Positions 1 to 10,354 of a DNA stretch of 64,000 nt are shown one piece after another. The stretch is from Neopestalotiopsis rosae. Its lineage: Eukaryota > Ascomycota > Sordariomycetes > Amphisphaeriales > Sporocadaceae. How positions within the stretch are numbered: the first letter of the stretch is position 1; the number at the start of each line of letters is the position of its first letter. Below the pieces are notes generated by a model. It did no database searches. It worked only from the letters and a program-made list of their open reading frames with translations, and had not been told where the DNA came from. The stretch is taken from assembly GCA_023078685.1 (NCBI GenBank), contig JALGAS010000009.1:3207705-3271704 (forward strand). Direction: 5' to 3'. Position numbers and translations under genes: made by a program.

Positions 1-34
1 CGGAAACTGTCATGTTGAGGACACTAACGTCACT

Positions 35-886
35 ATGTGTGTTGCGCACCGCTCGGTTCGCGATCTGGTCAAGTCCTACGATGGCCTGAATGTCGAGTGG
101 CATGACCTAGACCGACACATTTCCGACCGGGTTGCGTATCACAAACCGATTCGGCTGGAGATCATATTCAACTATGTGGACAGTGCTCAGTGCGACAATG
201 ACGGGCCACCAAGCCGGCAACGTGGAAGGACTTCTGCCACGAAAAGCATGCTTGCCAGAAGGAACAGACAAATAGAAGCTGAAGAGTCATCCGGTCAGCC
301 ATCGGTCTGGGTGCGTATTTACACCTTGATGCGATGTCCTGGATCACCTTGTCACCTTGGACCGTATTGCTGGCAGGACAAGGATAAGAAGCATTATAGG
401 ATGAAGTCGCATCATCTCAGGAGACTCATTACAGCTATACAAGCAGGCTATGTGTTTGAAAAGCATGATGACATGCCGGAAGATATTCGTGAGCAGCTCT
501 ATGCCGAAGAGCAGCAATATTTGGAGCGGAAGCGGAAGCGCGACGTATCACCGCCTGGCCGTCTCCCACCAATCCAGATTACCAATGTAATGCCTGGAGG
601 GTCTGACGGGGCAACGGCTATGCCGCGGAGCCCCATCGAGATCCCTGGGCTTAGAGATGTCAACGTCGGCTCATACTCCGATTGGCACGGTTCTCATGTG
701 GATGATGTAGTCTTGAAACAACAATTCCAATTATGCGGATCTCTGACACTAGCGGAAGGTTATGATTTGGAACAGTTGTGGGAGGAGCCAAACTTTCAGT
801 TTCTGGTAGATGGTGGCGTCAAGGTCGGGGTAGCTAAACGGTTTATTCGAGATATCGAAAGATGGGCGGCAGATTATGCTAGCTAG
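35..886 (+). CDS. Uncharacterised fungal protein with Cys/His cluster (5' end possibly outside window)
   Basis: A 283-codon frame starts at the first ATG, but the same frame is open back to base 2, so the true start may lie before the window. Residues 101-127 hold a compact cluster (C101, C106, C112, H120, H126, H127) that could bind zinc; the spacing is not the standard CCCH finger. After a basic stretch near residues 164-170 and a Pro-rich linker, the last 45 residues form a helix-rich tail with Trp/Leu spacing (LEQLWEEP, then IERWAADY). The overall pattern resembles uncharacterised proteins that occur in many copies in ascomycete genomes. No catalytic motif, signal peptide or membrane segment is visible. 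Function is unknown. Confidence 0.6.
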   Translation: MCVAHRSVRDLVKSYDGLNVEWHDLDRHISDRVAYHKPIRLEIIFNYVDSAQCDNDGPPSRQRGRTSATKSMLARRNRQIEAEESSGQPSVWVRIYTLMRCPGSPCHLGPYCWQDKDKKHYRMKSHHLRRLITAIQAGYVFEKHDDMPEDIREQLYAEEQQYLERKRKRDVSPPGRLPPIQITNVMPGGSDGATAMPRSPIEIPGLRDVNVGSYSDWHGSHVDDVVLKQQFQLCGSLTLAEGYDLEQLWEEPNFQFLVDGGVKVGVAKRFIRDIERWAADYAS

Positions 887-1555
887 GCAATATGTCTATA
901 GTCTTCCTCTCTGGTTGCCGTCGGATATATGTAGAAAGAAAGCAAACTTGCAGCCACTGTTCGCGCTGTGGATCTACCACCCGCGAGCCGAATATGCGTA
1001 GAATTTTGACTCCGGCTATCCGGGTGATCACCATTGAGTCAACAGTGTCTATGTACATACTTTAAGAGGACGAGCTTCTAGACTGATTGCTTTATCAAGT
1101 GTCGGTCTTAAAGCTTAAATAAACCTTCAGATGTCCGATAAATGATGTTGGTTCAATGATCAACCAGAGTGTCTTGCAAAGAGAAAGGAGCACTTCGATC
1201 TGATAAACGTAATTTTTAAATTCTGAAAGCTGGATTTTGAAAGATTTACGCAAGAAGTTGTCCAGTCTTTTGTCAAAATTGGCACTGCCAGTGAAATCTG
1301 GAGAGTAAATCGCAAGCCACGGGAATGAGAAACTAGCTGATTCAAAGCTGTCATCGTGAAATAGTGGACTTCCTGGAAATGGTTGATCTTTCCGGTGAGA
1401 CTCTTGCAGAATGTTTTGTTCTCAGTAGTTGGTGACTGAAACGGACCGGAGACGAGCTGGTTCGGGTCGAGCCGTGTGACCCAGCAGCTAACACGCACGG
1501 ATTAAGCGACATTCTCCAGCATAGTACAGTATGTGCTCCAGAGTGACTACAATCT
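887..1555. other. Intergenic, no gene seen
   Basis: Ordinary-composition DNA between the gene ending at 886 and the 3' end of the minus-strand gene at 1556. One 112-codon minus frame (1160-1498) has no recognisable composition or motif and I do not call it. No repeat or RNA gene is seen. Confidence 0.4.
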
Positions 1556-3001
1556 TTACTCAGCCTCGAAGGCTCTGCAGAGTCTTGTTTGGAATATGGA
1601 GAATCGCGTGTCTACAGTATGACTAACTTGGTCGTCTATCGCATCCTTGACACTCGGTGGCATATTCTCGGAAACCTCCTCCAGCACATCTGTTACTAAC
1701 TGAGGCATCGCGTTCTCTACGCATTCATGTACTGTGTCCTCCATCTCCTCGCGATACCTTACCACGTCTTCGTAATTTTCCTCCATGTTGCACATCCGAC
1801 AATCAAGAGACTCTACAGCTCCTTCTACGTCGTCCTGGCGCGCGCTGGTTTCTTGCACCTGTTGCTCGAGGTCCGTGTGGTCCTTCTTCAGTTTTTCCAG
1901 CTCTTTGCGTAGCTCTTTGATTGTTTGGGTATGCTCTTGGTTCTCAGCCACAAGGAAGCAGATGATCTTTCCGAGGGCCGGCTCCAGTTGCGTTATGCGC
2001 TCGGCCTCTTTGGACCAATCGCCTCTTAGGTCGGTCGTGGCAGAGATAGCACGGTCGTATGGCGACAGCGGATTACCGCCTCTCCGTTTCGGAGGCGGGC
2101 AAAGGTCGGGGTCTTGGCTGCTCTCTCGCTTCCCTGTTTTCATGACACAAATCCGTGAGCAATGTGAGGTAGGGGTAATAGGAACATGCTGCAATCACGT
2201 ACCAGGAGCATTGCCTCCAGGTTTGCATGTTTCAACATCCGAGTACCCTGGAAGTGGAGCCACGTCGCAGTAGGTTGGTGGCGTATCATAAGGCACAGTC
2301 GACACGTCAGATTCTGGGCTTTGAGCAGGCAGATTTTCGAGGCCCTTTCCAAGTGATGACGGCGCTGTCATCGGCTTGACCCTGTACACATAGCCTCCAA
2401 TGCCACCATATAGTGTCTTTATTTCATACAGTTTTGTTAGTGAATGCAGACCCTCTCGCTCCGACATAGCCGCACAAAAGTCCAGAAGGTTGGTCTTCGT
2501 CACCGCCACGGTGGGCACAAGCAACGTAAAGCGAAGCGTTGCGGCCAAAGATAGTAAGTTTCTCGTCAAGCCCTTGCCTTCGGGCCACCCTTCCTGATGA
2601 CCATGACTTGGAGGACCGACAAGATCAAGCGGCTCAGTGAGCGACATCTCAAGTCGATATATATTTTTGCCGGCGAGCGTCGAGTATCCGGTATCAACAA
2701 ATGTCAATCTCTCGACGCGCTCAGGAGGAATGAAAAGGAAGAATGACTTTGGGTTAAGTCCTTTCCCCAAGAAGACGCCTCGCAGTTGTAGTCGTAATGA
2801 TGCTTGGGATAGAGTGGCATTGTAGTGTATACGCAATCCCAAAGTGATTGTCGAAGTTGGTGGGGAGGTGCTGGCGTCGGTATCGGCAATGGCTGGGGTC
2901 CAAACCACATCGACGCGCTCATTGATAATCTGGGAGTTGTGATCTCGCGGATCAGACGAACGACCATCGTGATCGGCGACGTCGGCAACTGTCGACGCCA
3001 T
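1556..3001 (-). CDS. Uncharacterised protein, proline-rich middle and C-terminal coiled coil (two exons)
   Basis: Two minus-strand frames join through a good intron: exon 1 is 3001-2203, the intron is 2202-2134 (69 nt, begins GTACGT, has CTCAC-type branch candidates, ends ACAG), exon 2 is 2133-1556. The junction falls after the first base of a Gly codon and both frames stay open, giving about 458 aa. The N-terminal 200 residues look globular and beta-rich. Residues about 235-260 are Pro/Tyr-rich with a PPTY motif, a possible WW-domain ligand. Exon 2 starts with a basic patch (PPPKRRGG) and then a heptad-rich coiled coil at about residues 316-396. I do not recognise the family. If the intron is not used, the 268-aa first frame ends three codons later. 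Function is unknown. Confidence 0.55.
2134..2202 (-). other. Predicted spliceosomal intron
   Basis: The intron has a GTACGT donor at 2202-2197 and an AACAG acceptor ending at 2134. Removing 69 nt fuses two open frames in phase. An ATG at 2143-2141, inside the intron and in frame with exon 2, would otherwise make the downstream frame look like a separate gene. Confidence 0.6.
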
Positions 3002-4524
3002 TTAAGCGGAATCGTACGAGCAACGGTCCCAGCGAACCTATGTGTAGTCAGTTATAAGTGGAAAACACGCCTGAATGGGTCGTAGAGAGGACGACTTGTC
3101 TCGGATAGGAAACACGTAGACATTGACAAGGCAGTGAGGCAATGTGAAGAGGTAAACAGGATACAGAACGTTCTTGTCGCCAGAGCAAGGCGGAAACCAC
3201 AGCGGACCAGTATTCGCGCATAGCCACGCTATCTGGGTCCCAGGAACGACAGTCGATGAGAACGCCAGACAGCGCGCCGATCGGGGCCCCGGGTCTTCCA
3301 GGGAGCGTGCTCCCGTGGGTAGAGGTCCGGTGTCGACAGATGGCCCCGATTGCGAATAACTCGAGCGCTGAGGCGTGTCTACCTTGCCCAGCGACGCGGA
3401 CGACTATATCCTCACCAGGATATAGAAGCCTAAGAACTGACCATGATGGATACGATGATTTGGGGATGTTGAATGGGGTGAGATGGGACAAATCTAGTTA
3501 ACTAGCGGTGGGAAAGACGCGATTTAATAGACGAATTGAAATGGAGCGGGGCACAGCGGTGTTTAAGTAAGTCCGAAAACCATATCACGTGATCGACGCC
3601 GAGGAGCTAAGGGATGGCGTTACATCCACCTGCTATGCATGCTACGCTACGCCGAAAATACCCACAAAAGAAATTCCGTGGAAAAGAATTGGAGTTGCAA
3701 GCACAGGCAACAATACGATCGTCACTATTGATAGAATACTGTTCATTTCACATACTCATGGTACAGTACAGATCTAAAGTACTGACGACCGGCCGGCTTT
3801 TCACCCGAATCCATATTTTGCATCGTTGGTTTGCTCCCCTAGAACTCGCAATATTGACTAGTTCGGTATTTCCTATTTCAGAATTGCCCAATAGGTCAGT
3901 CATTCCCTGATTCCGAATGCCGAATTTAGGATAAGGAAAACTCCACCCACGCATAAGCACCTAATCCAGAATGTCGTCCACATTAAGCTAGGAGTTAGGT
4001 TTGCCATGGATCGCTCTCACGTCGATCTCACCGAAACGTAGTAAACAGGCAAGAGGATCATGGCCTTGAGCGAAGCCTGAACTTGTTCATCCGTGCAAAC
4101 ACAAGCACATTGACACACATGCTCAAGCCTCAAGGTCTACGCTGGTGATCAACATGGATCACTAGGTGGCGAATATCGTAAGCGCCGTGATAAGTTTCAA
4201 CGAAAGATGCATCGGTTCTTGACATATGTCTTGCATCGTCGAGCTGCTAGCTTTGTGCGTTCTAGCTGTGGTTTGGCTGACAATACAGTAATGCCCCACT
4301 TGGAGGATTACGTGGAAAGGGAGGAATGCCAGAGATATGTAAGTGATGACCGAGCCTGGCGAATTTCGAGACCTAACGTACAAGAATATATCGAGCATTG
4401 CATAAGTATATGATCCCAGTCTACCAGGTGGTCGAAGACGACTACTCTTGTTTGATCGCCGTACAGTTGTAGCTGGAATATATTATCGTGCTTTTGCTGC
4501 CAGTGGATGCTCAGTGTAGGGTCG
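3002..4524. other. Gene-poor interval, nothing assigned
   Basis: About 1.5 kb upstream of the two-exon gene. Short overlapping frames on both strands (for example 3048-3491 minus) show no family motif or coherent domain, and their codon use looks like random open frames. The interval contains the promoter side of the minus-strand gene whose start is at 3001; no clear TATA box was found. Confidence 0.35.
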
Positions 4525-5643
4525 GTCAGGTAATTTCCGTAGCAGGAAATTTATATCAGAATATGTTAACATGGGAAGTCGTGGTACCCATGCAGTACAG
4601 AATCATTCCGTATTTGTCCTCTTTGATTAGGCTGACGAACGCCTCAAAAGATGCTGTGCCGAAAACGAAATGCCTCGTCCATGACCATCAGTGGTAAAGA
4701 ATATACCAGCCTCACAGGATGATGTGAATAGGCATAAATACAAGAACACGCGTCATGAAGCGATGCCCTGCTCATCGTCATAGTCCTCGTATTACCCATG
4801 CTCAAGTGTCCCTGCCATAGAATAAACGCGCATGAGACAAGGGTGTAAAATAGATCAGCGGGTAGTGAGTCAGAAAAAGCTGAGATCCAGAGTCCGTGAG
4901 GTTCTGTTCTCGTATTCTGACCTATGAAGCTATCCATAAACATTGGCCGGTGAAGCCGCAAAGTAGGACTGGTGGCGAGCCTTGCTTCCACGTGTCTCGG
5001 ATCAAGTAAACTGCATCGGCCTGCATCCTGAAGCACCATCCTTGAAATGCGTTATGGCCCAATTCGAGCTATTGGGTGCTTCCTGGCACAAATTGAAAAA
5101 AGGCGGAGGCGAGTCGCCAGCATCATAGTTTGCATCACGCCTTCCTGCGGTGGAGGATAACCTACCAGGTAGCAGGTTGACATTATGTGCCTTTTTCGGC
5201 ACGTATCAGGGAAGGCGGACCTCGATTCAGGACCTGAACGACAAATATAACCGATCAGGTAATTCCACAGAGGCCTCAACTCGCCACGAGCAAGTCACTG
5301 AAGGCATTGTGACCGAGTGTGCCTCGCCAAAAATGGCAATGTCCGAAATTGGTGCTTGACAAGCAACAAGATCCCTCTCGTGTCAAGCGAGCCGCTGGGA
5401 ATCACGAGAGATCAAGCTGGGTATCTCTAATTGGGAATTTCTACATCGGGCAACTTTATCGGCCTTTGTGGGTTAGATCATCCCAAGGCATTGACTTGCG
5501 TAATCAAGGAAGTCGTAGCTGAAATAGACTATCTGGTTTGAACCCCTTGTAGCAGCAGATGTCCTGGTGGAACTGATACTGAGAGCCTGCGGACCCTTCC
5601 TTGCCGAAGATTCCAGGGTCACTATGCTTGCAGTTGCGACCCG
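4525..5643 (+). repeat. Diverged long direct repeat R2, copy a
   Basis: By eye this stretch aligns in the same order and orientation with 14528-15903. Shared blocks include GTAGCAGGAAATT, GGGAAGTCGTG, CTGCATCGGCC, CCTGCGGTGGAGG, GTGCCTCGCC and TTGACTTGCGTAA. Differences are of all types, including indels, not just transitions, so this is an old duplication rather than a RIP product. No long frame is shared, so the repeat is probably non-coding or a decayed gene or element. Confidence 0.6.
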
Positions 5644-5827
5644 GCAATTGGTCTCACATGAGCACATATGAACTCTATTTAAACTTGTGACCGTGGACGT
5701 TTCTTTTTTTCTTCTTCTTCCTTTTCGTTTTTCTTTTTCCAACTGTTCTTTCTTCACTCGTCTCGCAGACACTTAGGTCTGTTTGTTATCGTCTCTGCTG
5801 TTATGAGTTGCCTCGTCGTTAGGACTT

Positions 5828-6195
5828 CTATGGGGTAGAAGTCAGGCGATCTGTGCCTGTAACCACCATGGGGACTGGGTAGTGGCACTCCTTCTCAAAT
5901 ATGTCAGCTGCCAATGCTCATGTCTGCAATAGCGTTGACCTACAATGTCGTCTTTCAACAGAGGTGTAACGTCCTCGCTGGATCGAAACAGAAAGTCCTT
6001 GCCTCTCGACGGCACGGATATGGAGATATATACCCTTGCTCCGTATTGAGAGTGAAGTGCATTCCCGATATTCGTCAAAGTTTGCCATCTCTTAGCGAGG
6101 TTGGCGTTACTCCTGTCTCTTTTCTTGGGTGTACTTGGTTCGACCGCTGCCATGGTCGTGTTTGTGGCGGGTGAAGCGGCTCTGTTTCCAAACAC
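5828..6195 (-). CDS. Small MADS-box-like (SRF-type) protein, two exons
   Basis: The frame read from 6195 has, from residue 24, KKR followed by N.NLAKRWQTLTNIGNALHSQYGARVYISI, which follows the layout of small fungal MADS-like proteins (basic helix, then a beta-strand rich in V/Y/I). This suggests DNA binding in the nucleus. Read without splicing it stops after 117 codons. A 50-nt intron (5943-5894, GTAGGT donor, CTGAC branch site, TTTGAG acceptor) keeps phase and gives 105 aa ending at a TAG at 5830-5828, with a Pro-rich tail typical of such proteins. The ATG at residue 15 is an alternative start. Several usually conserved basic positions are replaced, so it may be a diverged or decaying member. 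Confidence 0.5.
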
Positions 6196-6474
6196 TAGAA
6201 AGTTGGCGATTTAAAAAAAAGATGTCTCGATCAAACAATTATTTGTAGATAACCTGCTTCGTTCAAGACAGAATGTGGTGTGAGTAGAGAGATTCTTCAG
6301 CCAATGCTGGAAGTGTCATGTAGGCTCGAGATCGGTCCACCAACGTCGCTTGTGCTGCCTTCTCGTTGCAATGGTCATGTGCCAGCAGTTTGGTACACTA
6401 GAGGCAGGAATGTCAGGAAAGCTCCACGACAACGAGATACGCAATCCGGAACAGAACCCTTGTTGTCTGTAGGA
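6196..6474. other. Intergenic, no gene seen
   Basis: Upstream flank of the MADS-like frame. Includes a poly-A run near 6212. No coding or RNA signal was recognised. Confidence 0.3.
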
Positions 6475-6767
6475 CAGAAGAGTATCCCAATACAGAAGAT
6501 TATCCTAACACAGAAGAGTAGCCCAGATATGTAAGTAGGACAGAAGAGTACCTTGAGATTGTGCCATTCTTAAATGATAATTATGTTCTATTCAGTCGTC
6601 GTATTCTGGGAAGACGTCCGCTCGAGACTGTTAGAGGCGGAGTGGTTGTTGTCGAGATACTCTTCTGTATTGGGATACTCTTCTGTGCTGGGATATTCTT
6701 CTGGGATACTCTTCTGGGATACTCTTCTGGGATATTTCACTGGTACACTCTTCTGTGCCGGGATACC
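6475..6767. repeat. Inverted minisatellite (CAGAAGAGTATCCC / GGGATACTCTTCTG)
   Basis: The left arm, 6475-6552, carries four units beginning CAGAAGA followed by TATCC-like tails. The right arm, 6655-6767, carries about seven units of the reverse complement (GGGATACTCTTCTG with 0-5 nt spacers). The arms are separated by about 100 bp and could fold into a long imperfect hairpin. Confidence 0.75.
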
Positions 6768-7367
6768 GCATGTTGCGCTAGAATCATCATCACCAGCAGG
6801 CAGTCAAGACTGCCTGGCGACACGGAGGATAGCAATAAGGATGGCACAGAGTCGAGGTACAAACTCAGTCCGGAAATCGTCAAGGATTGCTGCCATGAGA
6901 GCCTCGAAATCAGCTAGTCTGTACGTCGTTCGTAGAGATGCTAGACTACCGAAGCGCATAGCTTCTCAGAAGAACAGAAAGCTCGTGGAGTAGTAAGATT
7001 GGGAGAAATGGATGAACCTTCAGCGAAAAACACAGTTGACCAGCAATCCTATGCTCATATATGCTTCCTGATTCCGGAGGTGTGACAGGGACTCGGTGAT
7101 ACGTCTCACACGAAGAAGACAAGAAAGTTACAGTACTGTAATAACACCGTTAGTTTGATCTAGGGCACCTGTGTGAGGTGTTGAATCATTTGTATTGATG
7201 ACGACGAGCCCGAGTTGAATCTCTCCCTGCCGACTTATGTCCTCGCTTCAGTAGTTCGCAAAAACCCTCTCCTGATTTACTGCATTCGCTGCACAACTTC
7301 ATGATCCTCCGCCCATTTCCTTCCCCGAAGACACACGCACGCACGCGACACCCCTCGAGATGAGGAA
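6768..7367. other. Gene-free interval downstream of the DUF3723 gene
   Basis: The 3' flank of the minus-strand gene ending at 7428. Frames here run out of the minisatellite and have no motif. Nothing else was seen. Confidence 0.3.
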
Positions 7368-7421
7368 GGGAAAGAAAAGAAAAGAGGGAAAGAAAAGAAA
7401 AGAGGGAAAGAAAAGAAAAGA
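7368..7421. repeat. Purine-strand minisatellite, 18 bp x 3
   Basis: Three exact tandem copies of GGGAAAGAAAAGAAAAGA lie just beyond the stop of the DUF3723 gene, so probably in its 3' UTR. Being a multiple of three, the array gives a repeated hexapeptide frame on the minus strand, which I take as fortuitous. Confidence 0.85.
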
Positions 7422-7427
7422 GGTGAA

Positions 7428-9523
7428 TCAAACTTTTGAGGACAATTGAGTAGAATAAACAGAGGATGCAGAAGGCCCGGGAGAGTACCTGGACTCCCGC
7501 CTTGGGGCTTCGCTACCAAAACGTAACCCCTCTGCTGAGGATATCAACTCACTGGTGATGTGGGCCTTGTTCTCAGGAACTAAGATGATGTTCTGTGCAG
7601 GACTTGATAAAGCTGCATCGTAACACTCATGTGGGAAAATTGGCTGCATACGCGACTTGATAATTGTACATGGCCTCAGACCATTCGCCATAAAGGTTTC
7701 TGCCGCTTGTTCAATACCAGATGAGTCACCTTTCGGGAATTGTGAGACAAAACGCCATTCGTTATTCTCGCGGGAGATGAAAGTAATCCATGGTTCTCCA
7801 AGCCTCAATGGAGACTTTGGAGGAGTTCGGGAAGTAATCTCTCGGCTCGATTCACGTCGGATCAGTGTTTGCTCGCTTGCGAGTTGGTTATCATCTAGTT
7901 CCTCAGTCACACAAGCAGAAATACTGCGGACAAGGGCTAATTCGGATGATCTCACAGACATAGATGAACCAGGAGAGCTGTAGCTGGTACGTCTGTGACT
8001 CGGTGCTGACAGCAATGTTTGATGTCGCCCTGTACTCTCCGTAAAGTCACGAGGTGTCGCCAGTCTTGCCAGATTTTGTTGTTGTTCCATCGGCCCATGC
8101 TCTTTCTGCCTTCTTTGAACAGATGCGGGCTCGATGGATCGCTGAACGAAGTCTCCGCCAAAGAATGCCAAAAAGACACACTTCCTGACAAAAAGCGATG
8201 TGACACCTTCTGCCGGACTGTGAGGTTGTAGTATTTTGTCGTGGAAAAGATATTTCTTGTTGATCTGATTATCATCGCGGCCAGGACATCCGCACCGATG
8301 TCGCGTTTCTCCGCCATCTCTCCAAATATCAGTCTTGTCGGGCTGTTCATGACGTCTTTCGGCAGTATTCATAAACTTCTCCATCTGACCTAGGTAAGAC
8401 TCAAAAGAGTTACCATCATACTTATACATGCCAGGAGGCCGCGCCTGCAGCAAAGCTCTGCGTGCAATCTCCCTTTCCGGAGACCGCTGCTTCAAGCGTA
8501 GGATATCATCGTTCCGAAACCCTAGTCGACAGGCTAGCGAAGCAAAGCCGCACAGGACGCTTTCGTTGGCTATTTCCGATCCGACACTGGCAATGCGCCA
8601 TTTCCCTGAGCTGGCCGATGGGGGCGCTACCTGAGCAAAGTGCCTCATCGCATACAGCCAGAGCTGTCGCCGACCTATGTCGAAGCGTTCTTCCAAGGTC
8701 AAAGGCGTTGGTTTGATTTCATAGACTGCCTCCTCCTTTTCGACTATTAACTGTGTCTGTGCTGGCGAATCTTCGACTTGGTGAAAACATCGCTGGAGAG
8801 CTCGGTATATTGTCATCTCGTTTTGGCTGCCGATGACATACTTTATGTTTCTGGCACAGGGAAGAAGATACTTTGCATCCTCAAAGAGCGAAAAGAGGGA
8901 GGGGATGATGCAGTCTACTGTCATGAGGTTTTTCCAAAGGTATTCGCGCTCTGAAAGATCGATACCTCGAAAGATCTGACCTTTTTCGAGGAGAAGCCGT
9001 ACATTTCGCCTGTCTGCGGGTGAATACTTCGGACACGTCAGTTCCAGAGCCCGCGTAGTGTCGTTGTCCGTACTTTGCATAGCCGTAGTGCTTTCGCCAA
9101 AGATCTTTTTCCAAATTGTGTGGATATGATTCAAGTAACTCAGAAGCTCCTATACTTGTTGTCAGTGTGCACGACCTTCGCTGAAGACATTTGCTGACCC
9201 ACCTCGTCGCATTTCATGCTCACGAGCTTGTTGACTGTGCTCAGCTTCATGCCTTGCCAGAGTCCTGGAATTTCTAAAAGCTTGTCAAAGCCGACTAGAA
9301 GTCGCTCATGGGTGAGCAGTTGCTTCAGACATCTCTTCCTAGTTTCAGGTAGTTGAGATCGCCATTGTATTTCGAGATCGGATCTCCCTTCTAGCTGAGA
9401 GAGGCGGAGCTGACGATAGAGCTCTCCTTCACTGAGATCACTGAACGTCACGTCCGTCGTGGACGAACCTCCTCCACCACGCATACCCCTACTCTTCCTT
9501 ACTTGCAATTTCTTTTTGATCAT
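7428..9523 (-). CDS. DUF3723-family protein (two exons)
   Basis: Exon 1 is 9523-9203, the intron is 9202-9150 (53 nt, GTGGGT donor, CTGAC branch, TATAG acceptor), and exon 2 is 9149-7428, together about 680 aa. The splice restores a run in which MKCDE is followed by ELLSYLNHIHTIW. Hallmarks of the family as I recall them are a FD.LLEIPGLWQGM block at about residues 78-92, LFSLFEDAKYLLPCA in the middle of the N-terminal half, RRQLWLYAMRHF, and a SLFVRKCVFLAFFG segment near residue 430. The C-terminal third is Ser/Pro/Arg-rich and probably disordered. The biochemical role of DUF3723 is not established. These genes are known as accessory cargo in giant Starship elements of Pezizomycotina, but no captain recombinase is visible here. 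The start codon is uncertain; a second Met lies at residue 14. Confidence 0.75.
9150..9202 (-). other. Predicted spliceosomal intron in the DUF3723 gene
   Basis: The 53-nt intron has a GTGGGT donor, CACTGACAAC around the branch point and a GTATAG acceptor. It joins codons in phase 0 and removes the in-frame stop after KYRSF. Confidence 0.75.
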
Positions 9524-9873
9524 CTCTGCGGAGTTTCTTACAAGTCACACAGGACTTCACTCCTTCTTAGATGACTTGCTCTTGGCCTTGACTTTGTGCT
9601 TTGCTAGGTCGAGATAATCGTTTCGTAGCTCAGAAATAATCTGGTAGTATGATATGATGTATGAAAGTAATTTGGGTATGAAATTTTGACGAAGGAATGC
9701 TGCAGGAGCAAGATGACTCTCGCAACATAATTTATATGTATCCGCTATGTGGCCAAGCTCTCAGCTAGTCTTTGACGCGTCTGATTCTGGGACGAGCCAG
9801 ATGCGGATGTTTTCATTTCCGGAATTTGAAGTGACAGATGAACTTGAGGCTACAGCGATAATCAGAATTAGCT
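9524..9873. other. Upstream region of the DUF3723 gene
   Basis: A short gene-free stretch that should contain the promoter of the minus-strand gene. No TATA box stands out. A further 5' exon cannot be excluded. Confidence 0.3.
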
Positions 9874-10256
9874 TTCTGGAACTGGGAGTGTTCTGGAATT
9901 GGGAGTGTTCTGGTACCCTTCTGGAACTGGGAGTGTTCTGGTACTATTCTGGTACAGTTCTGGAACTGGGAGTGTTCTGGTACTGTTCTGGAAATGGGAG
10001 TGTTCTGGTACCGTTCTGGTACTGTTCTGGAACTGGTACCGTTCTGGTACTGTTCTGGATCTGGAACTGGGAGTGTTCTGGTACCGTTCTGGTACTGTTC
10101 TGGAACTGGGAGTGTTCTGGTACTATTCTGGTACTGTTCTGGAATTGGGAGTGTTCTGGTACCGTTCTGGTACTGTTCTGGAACTGGGAGTGTTCTGGTA
10201 CTATTCTGGTACTGTTCTGGAATTGGGAGTGTTCTGGTACCGTTCTGGAACTGGGA
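9874..10256. repeat. Composite minisatellite with TTCTGG core (about 39-bp higher-order unit)
   Basis: An array is built from two subunits, TTCTGGAACTGGGAGTG (17 bp) and TTCTGGTACTG or TTCTGGTACCG (11 bp). They are commonly arranged 17+11+11 to give a 39-bp higher-order period in the better-ordered right part. Because 39 is a multiple of three, long frames stay open on both strands. I regard these as products of the period, not genes. Confidence 0.85.
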
Positions 10257-10354
10257 TCGACATAGAGGCAAGCGTGAAAATTAGAAGAACAATAAAGCTT
10301 CTATTGAAATGTTGGTGATCCAAGGACGAGACACCATGATCGATAACTAATACA

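Noticed and set aside
3048..3491. 147-codon minus-strand gene
   Set aside because: No motif and overlapping open frames on the other strand. Could be non-coding; not supportable.
9874..10256. CRISPR-like array
   Set aside because: Units are contiguous and degenerate with no unique spacers, and the organism is a eukaryote.
9747..10318. Repeat-protein ORFs across the TTCTGG minisatellite
   Set aside because: Open on both strands only because the period is a multiple of three; no start context or flanking coding sequence.
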